Origin: Lachancea kluyveri NRRL Y-12651
Taxonomy: Eukaryota > Ascomycota > Saccharomycetes > Saccharomycetales > Saccharomycetaceae
Direction: 5' to 3'
Length of the DNA stretch: 64,000 nt
Assembly (NCBI GenBank): GCA_000149225.2
Contig: CM000688.1
Coordinates: 868,001-932,000, forward strand
Part shown: positions 60,801 through 64,000 of the stretch, one piece after another
Position numbering within the stretch: the stretch's first letter is position 1
How the letters are laid out: each line of letters begins with the position of its first letter
The notes under the pieces: model-generated
Databases searched by the model: none
Told to the model about the DNA's origin: nothing
The model's input: only the letters and a program-made list of their open reading frames with translations
Translations under genes and position numbers: made by a program

Positions 60801-62841
60801 TAAAGGCCGTTTCTACTCTGGTATTAGGCCACAAGAATACTATTTCCATTGTATGGCTGGTCGTGAAGGTTTAATTGATACCGCTGTTAAAACTTCGAGA
60901 TCTGGTTACTTACAACGTTGTTTGACAAAGCAATTGGAAGGTGTCCATATCTCGTACGACAATACTGTTAGAGATGGTGACGGTACCTTGATCCAATTTT
61001 TGTATGGTGGTGATGCTGTTGATGTCACTAAGGAATCTCACATGACTGAATTCAAGTTCTGTGTTGATAACTATGATGCTTTGCTAAAGAAATACAACCC
61101 ATCCGCTTTGATTGAGCATCTAGATGTCGAATCAGCATTGAAGTACTCCAAAAAGGCTATGAAGAACAGAAAGAAGAACGAAAAGATTCCGCACTATGCT
61201 CATAACATCAAGTATGACCCGGTTCTGTCAAAGTACAACCCATCAAAATATCTGGGTTCTGTCTCCGAAAACTTCCAAGACAAATTGGAAAAATTCATTG
61301 ATTCTAACTCTAAACTGTTGAAATCTAAAGACAACGTGAATGAAAAGAAATTCAGAGCATTGATGCAATTGAAGTACATGCGTTCTTTGATCAATCCAGG
61401 TGAAGCCGTTGGTATCATCGCCTCTCAATCTGTTGGTGAACCATCCACTCAAATGACTTTGAACACCTTCCACTTTGCTGGTCACGGTGCCGCTAACGTT
61501 ACATTGGGTATTCCTCGTATGAGAGAAATTATTATGACTGCCTCGGCTGCTATTAAGACTCCACAAATGACTTTGCCAATTTTGCCAGATGTCACAGATG
61601 ATCAAGCTGATACTTTCTGTAAATCGATTACTAAGGTTATGTTGTCCGAGGTCATTGACAAGGTTACCGTTACAGAAACAACTGGTTCTTCTAACGATTC
61701 TACTGCATCTCGTTCTTACGTTGTCAGTGTGGATTTCTTTGATAGTGAGGAATACGAAGAGGAATACGATGTTTCCAAGCAAGAGTTGCAAACCGTGATT
61801 GCCGAAAAGTTCTTACGTTCTTTGGAAACCGCGATTGTCAAAGAAATCAAAAAGCAAAAGAAGACCACTTTGCCAGACGTTGGTGTTGCTATTCCTAAAT
61901 CTCAAACTGCTATGGGTTCCAACGAAAATGGAACCAACGCTGATGAGGACAATGACGAGGAACAATCTCGTAAAAAATCCAAACAAGCAGTTTCTTATGA
62001 TGAACCAGATGAAGACGAAATTGAAACTATGAGGCAAGCCGAAAAATCTTCTGACGAAGAAGAATTAGACTCTGATAAAGAATCTGAAGATTCTGATTCC
62101 GACTCTGATGAAGACATGGATGATGCTATCGAATCTGCTGCTGCTGAGGCAAATAAGAATATGACTAAGGCTCAACGTGATCGTCAATCTGCTATCATTT
62201 CTTCCTATAGATTTGTCACCAAGTACAATTTCGACGATGAGTCTGGTAAATGGTGCGAATTCAAATTGGAATTGGCTGCCGAAACCGAAAAGTTGTTGAT
62301 GGTCAACATTGTCGAAGACATTTGTCGTAAATCTGTGATTACGGAAGTTCCAAACATCGACCGTTGTGTTCACCCAGAACCAGAAAATGGCAAGCGCGTA
62401 CTAGTTACTGAAGGTGTCAATTTCCAATCTATGTGGGATCAAGAAGCTTTTATTGATGTTAACGGTATCACCTCCAACGATGTCGCATCTGTTTTGAAGA
62501 CCTACGGTGTGGAAGCTGCCAGAAACACTATTGTCAACGAAATCAATAATGTTTTCTCCCGTTATGCTATTTCCGTTTCCTTCCGTCATCTTGACTTAAT
62601 TGCCGATATGATGACTAGGCAAGGCACCTACTTAGCTTTTAACAGACAAGGCATGGAATCTTCAACCTCATCATTGATGAAAATGTCTTACGAAACTACC
62701 TGTCAATTCTTGACTAAGGCTGTCTTGGATAACGAGCGTGAAGAATTAAAGAGTCCTTCTGCCAAGATTGTCATGGGTAAATTAAATGGTGTCGGTACTG
62801 GTTCCTTTGATATTTTGGCTAAGGTTCCAAATGCAAACTAG
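57889..62841 (+). CDS. RPA190: Rpa190, largest subunit of RNA polymerase I
   Basis: The 1650-residue catalytic subunit transcribes the 35S rRNA gene in the nucleolus. Clamp zinc ligands are C62, C65, C72, H75 and C102, C105, C233, C236. The catalytic loop NADFDGD (614-620) holds the magnesium aspartates D616, D618 and D620. Trigger-loop and bridge-helix regions (PFETDARAGGYIKGRFYSG; GEPSTQMTLNTFHFAGHGAANVTLG) are conserved. An acidic jaw insert (about 1345-1420, with DSDSDSDEDMDD) is the pol I-specific expander/DNA-mimicking loop region. S. cerevisiae A190 has 1664 residues. Codon bias is strong. Syntenic with YOR341W. Confidence 0.98.
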   Translation: MDISKPIGSEIISVDFSVLTAQEIRKLSAKQITNPTVLDNLGHPISGGLYDLSLGAFLRNLCATCGLDEKFCPGHQGHIELPVPCYNPLFFNQLYIYLRSSCLYCHHFRLKTSEVHRYACKLKLLQYGLIDEAYRLDDISIGAFEIEDDEAEEEGRPSKFNSAAALKELELKRREYVDVCIAKAISEGKTTEHGTFTATVNDERKALVHDFHKKLLSRPKCDNCGMFSPKFRKDGFTKIFETALTEKQLTNNRVKGLIRQDMIKKQQQARKLGGESTSDEMEVDEDFGSGRTPSARPKTGSTYILSTEVRNILRVVFKKEQEVLQYVMNSRPNLKKKLVKADMFFMEVVVVPPTRFRLPSKLGDEVHENTQNQLLSKILTTSLLIRDLNDEMSKLQKDKVSVDDRKVIFNRLMNAFVTIQNDVNAFIDVTKAQGNTGGKVPIPGVKQALEKKEGLFRKHMMGKRVNYAARSVISPDPNIETNEIGVPPVFATKLTYPEPVTAYNIAELRQAVINGPDKWPGATQIQNEDGSLVSLIGMTLEQRKALANQLMTPSTHNSTHILNKKVYRHIKNRDIVIMNRQPTLHKASMMGHKVRVLPGEKTLRLHYANTGAYNADFDGDEMNMHFPQNENARAEAFNLANTDSQYLTPTSGSPVRGLIQDHISAGVWLTSKDSFFTREQYQQYIYGCIRPEDGHATRNKIVTVPPAVVKPVPLWTGKQIITTVLLNSTPPEMPGINLISKNKIKNEYWGEGSNESEVIFKNGELLCGILDKSQYGASKFGIVHSLHEVYGPDIAGKVLSVLGRLFTNYITATAFTCGMDDLRLTEEGNKWRTEILKTSVDIGRAAAAEVTNLEGDVKADDPELLKRLEEILRDDNKLGILDAVTSSKVNVITSQVVSKCVPDGTMKKFPYNSMQAMALSGAKGSNVNVSQIMCLLGQQALEGRRVPVMVSGKTLPSFKPFETDARAGGYIKGRFYSGIRPQEYYFHCMAGREGLIDTAVKTSRSGYLQRCLTKQLEGVHISYDNTVRDGDGTLIQFLYGGDAVDVTKESHMTEFKFCVDNYDALLKKYNPSALIEHLDVESALKYSKKAMKNRKKNEKIPHYAHNIKYDPVLSKYNPSKYLGSVSENFQDKLEKFIDSNSKLLKSKDNVNEKKFRALMQLKYMRSLINPGEAVGIIASQSVGEPSTQMTLNTFHFAGHGAANVTLGIPRMREIIMTASAAIKTPQMTLPILPDVTDDQADTFCKSITKVMLSEVIDKVTVTETTGSSNDSTASRSYVVSVDFFDSEEYEEEYDVSKQELQTVIAEKFLRSLETAIVKEIKKQKKTTLPDVGVAIPKSQTAMGSNENGTNADEDNDEEQSRKKSKQAVSYDEPDEDEIETMRQAEKSSDEEELDSDKESEDSDSDSDEDMDDAIESAAAEANKNMTKAQRDRQSAIISSYRFVTKYNFDDESGKWCEFKLELAAETEKLLMVNIVEDICRKSVITEVPNIDRCVHPEPENGKRVLVTEGVNFQSMWDQEAFIDVNGITSNDVASVLKTYGVEAARNTIVNEINNVFSRYAISVSFRHLDLIADMMTRQGTYLAFNRQGMESSTSSLMKMSYETTCQFLTKAVLDNEREELKSPSAKIVMGKLNGVGTGSFDILAKVPNAN

Positions 62842-63457
62842 GAAAAGAAACAAAAAGTTAAAAAAACAAAAGGAGAAACATTGCAGTTAAAAGAGGTTTG
62901 TAGTGTTCAAAGTATTTAATATGTGTATTTAGAGATGTATTCATAGAGTATAAAATATATTACTTGACTTATGTTATTTCTGCTATTTATGTTTTTCACC
63001 AAATATCGATTTTTAGTAACGTTTATCTGGCCGACGAAAGTGAAAATTTGAACTTAAGATATAAACAAGGTTACCAATCAGCACTATTAAAAAGTAGTTA
63101 TTCCGATCAAAAATGCCTTAAAGATTAAACGTTCGTAAGTATACAAATCGGAGACTGGGCGGGATTATAAATATTTACGATTTGACTAAAAATATCAGTA
63201 TTATGAATTAAGAGGGAGGCAAAATATCTTACTGGTATTGCCATGGTCACAAAAATAGGAAAGATGCCAACGCTATACCATATGTTATGAAGCAAGGACT
63301 ACTAAATATTGAGTTACTAGATTTCGTAAATCGAAATAATGTTCAAAATAATAATGCTCAAGCACTACACATGACGAGTAAAATAATGTAAAATATAATG
63401 GTCGTTAATTTGACAAGCTAAAATACAAAATGAAGAAACGAAAATTCCTGGGCAACT
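62842..63457. other. Convergent 3' region RPA190 / FUN12
   Basis: 616 bp, AT-rich. ATTTATGTTTT at 62985-62995 fits the S. cerevisiae 11-bp ARS consensus, in the kind of convergent spacer where origins often lie. No gene or RNA found. Confidence 0.4.
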
Positions 63458-64000
63458 TCATTCGATACCGAAAGTCGCTTTTAATTTACGTAATAGCATC
63501 CAGTCAGATTTTGGAACTTGATCTCTGAAAGCTGGGTCTTTCAATGTGTCAATAGACCTTCTTGAAATCAAAGAGTATAAAGTATCCTTCTCATCAACGT
63601 GACGGCCCCAGATTGGTTGTTGACCAGATGGATCCTCCAAACGCATAGCAACACCAGCAGCAGTTTGGCCTCTTTTAACTTCGTTGACAGCTTGATGGTT
63701 AATTTCCAGGGAAGTTACCTTACCCAGTAACAGAACTTGCTTTTCCTTAGTGACTGGATCATTTTTCACAGTACAGATTGGAGTACCAACACGCAGGGAA
63801 CCTTCAATAACATCAACACCGATAATCATTGGGCCACGTTTGTTAATAATTTGTAAGGTGTTCAAAACACATGGGAAAATTGCATAGTCCAAAAAGTCTT
63901 TACGGCGTTGCTCCAACAATTTCTGTTGGTAAGCAGTGAAGGCATCGAATAAGTGGTAGATAATATCAGCATTGAAAATCTTAATGCCTTGTTCATCAGC
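63458..64000 (-). CDS. FUN12: Fun12, translation initiation factor eIF5B (C-terminal part)
   Basis: The last 180 codons of eIF5B are present; the gene continues beyond the window (frame open to position 64000, reading ADEQGIKIFNADIIYHLFDAF). It covers the end of domain III and domain IV, including RGPMIIGVDVIEGSLRVGTPI and the C-terminal helix that contacts eIF1A, ending SDWMLLRKLKATFGIE. eIF5B is the GTPase that joins the ribosomal subunits at the start codon. The GTPase domain is outside the window. Strand and place match YAL035W. Confidence 0.97.
   Translation of the reverse strand, partial: ADEQGIKIFNADIIYHLFDAFTAYQQKLLEQRRKDFLDYAIFPCVLNTLQIINKRGPMIIGVDVIEGSLRVGTPICTVKNDPVTKEKQVLLLGKVTSLEINHQAVNEVKRGQTAAGVAMRLEDPSGQQPIWGRHVDEKDTLYSLISRRSIDTLKDPAFRDQVPKSDWMLLRKLKATFGIE

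Noticed and set aside
61243-61791. 182-codon minus-strand frame inside RPA190
   Set aside because: Shadow of the strongly biased RPA190 codons; no independent support.

Overview
This is a nuclear chromosome segment from a budding yeast of the family Saccharomycetaceae. Almost every long reading frame is recognisable as the orthologue of a Saccharomyces cerevisiae gene. Introns are rare and short, with the TACTAAC branch site typical of these yeasts, and genes are closely packed. Genes that S. cerevisiae carries on two sister blocks left by the whole-genome duplication (chromosome I, LTE1 to FUN12; chromosome XV, PRO2 to RPA190) lie here interleaved in one series. MYO2/MYO4, SNC1/SNC2, FRT1/FRT2 and FUN19/YOR338W are each present once. 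The segment therefore comes from a lineage that did not pass through that duplication (Kluyveromyces, Lachancea, Zygosaccharomyces, Torulaspora or a relative). I cannot fix the species from sequence alone.

Layout. 1-8.8 kb: LTE1 (cut by the window start), MAK16, DRS2, all +. 8.9-13.3 kb: PRO2, SAW1 and an FRT1/2-type tail-anchored protein, all -. 13.6-22.5 kb: myosin V MYO2 (+), v-SNARE SNC (-, one intron), a 1.5-kb stretch without genes where S. cerevisiae has PDR10, then SCD5 (-). 22.6-30 kb: an NSRP1-family gene not known at this place in S. cerevisiae (+), MIP1 (-), VMA4 (+), MRS2 (+). 30.3-35 kb: GIP4 (+), PRP45 (+), POP5 (-). 35-44.8 kb: ALA1 (-), KRE5 (+), TEA1 (+). 45.4-49.6 kb: SWIRM protein (+), UBC11 (-), MTW1 (-), RPA43 (-). 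49.9-52.4 kb: a Zn2Cys6 transcription factor (-) with a 15-nt first exon. 52.4-57.2 kb: a gene desert, unusually long for a yeast, holding only a tRNA-Glu gene. 57.2-64 kb: a 63-residue glycine/alanine-rich protein (-), RPA190 (+) and the 3' end of FUN12 (-, cut by the window end).

The genes are mostly housekeeping. RPA190 and RPA43 are RNA polymerase I subunits and MAK16 is a 60S assembly factor; all three share a PAC + RRPE promoter pair. POP5 (RNase P/MRP), FUN12 (eIF5B) and ALA1 also serve RNA and translation. DRS2, MYO2, SNC and SCD5 act in secretion and endocytosis, MIP1 and MRS2 in mitochondria. I found no CRISPR array, no recognisable transposon or viral remnant and no new multi-gene system. 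The points most worth checking are the desert, the hidden short exons (transcription factor and SAW1), the AUG-less upstream extension of ALA1, the NSRP1-family gene and the fully conserved orientation of the two merged ancestral tracks.
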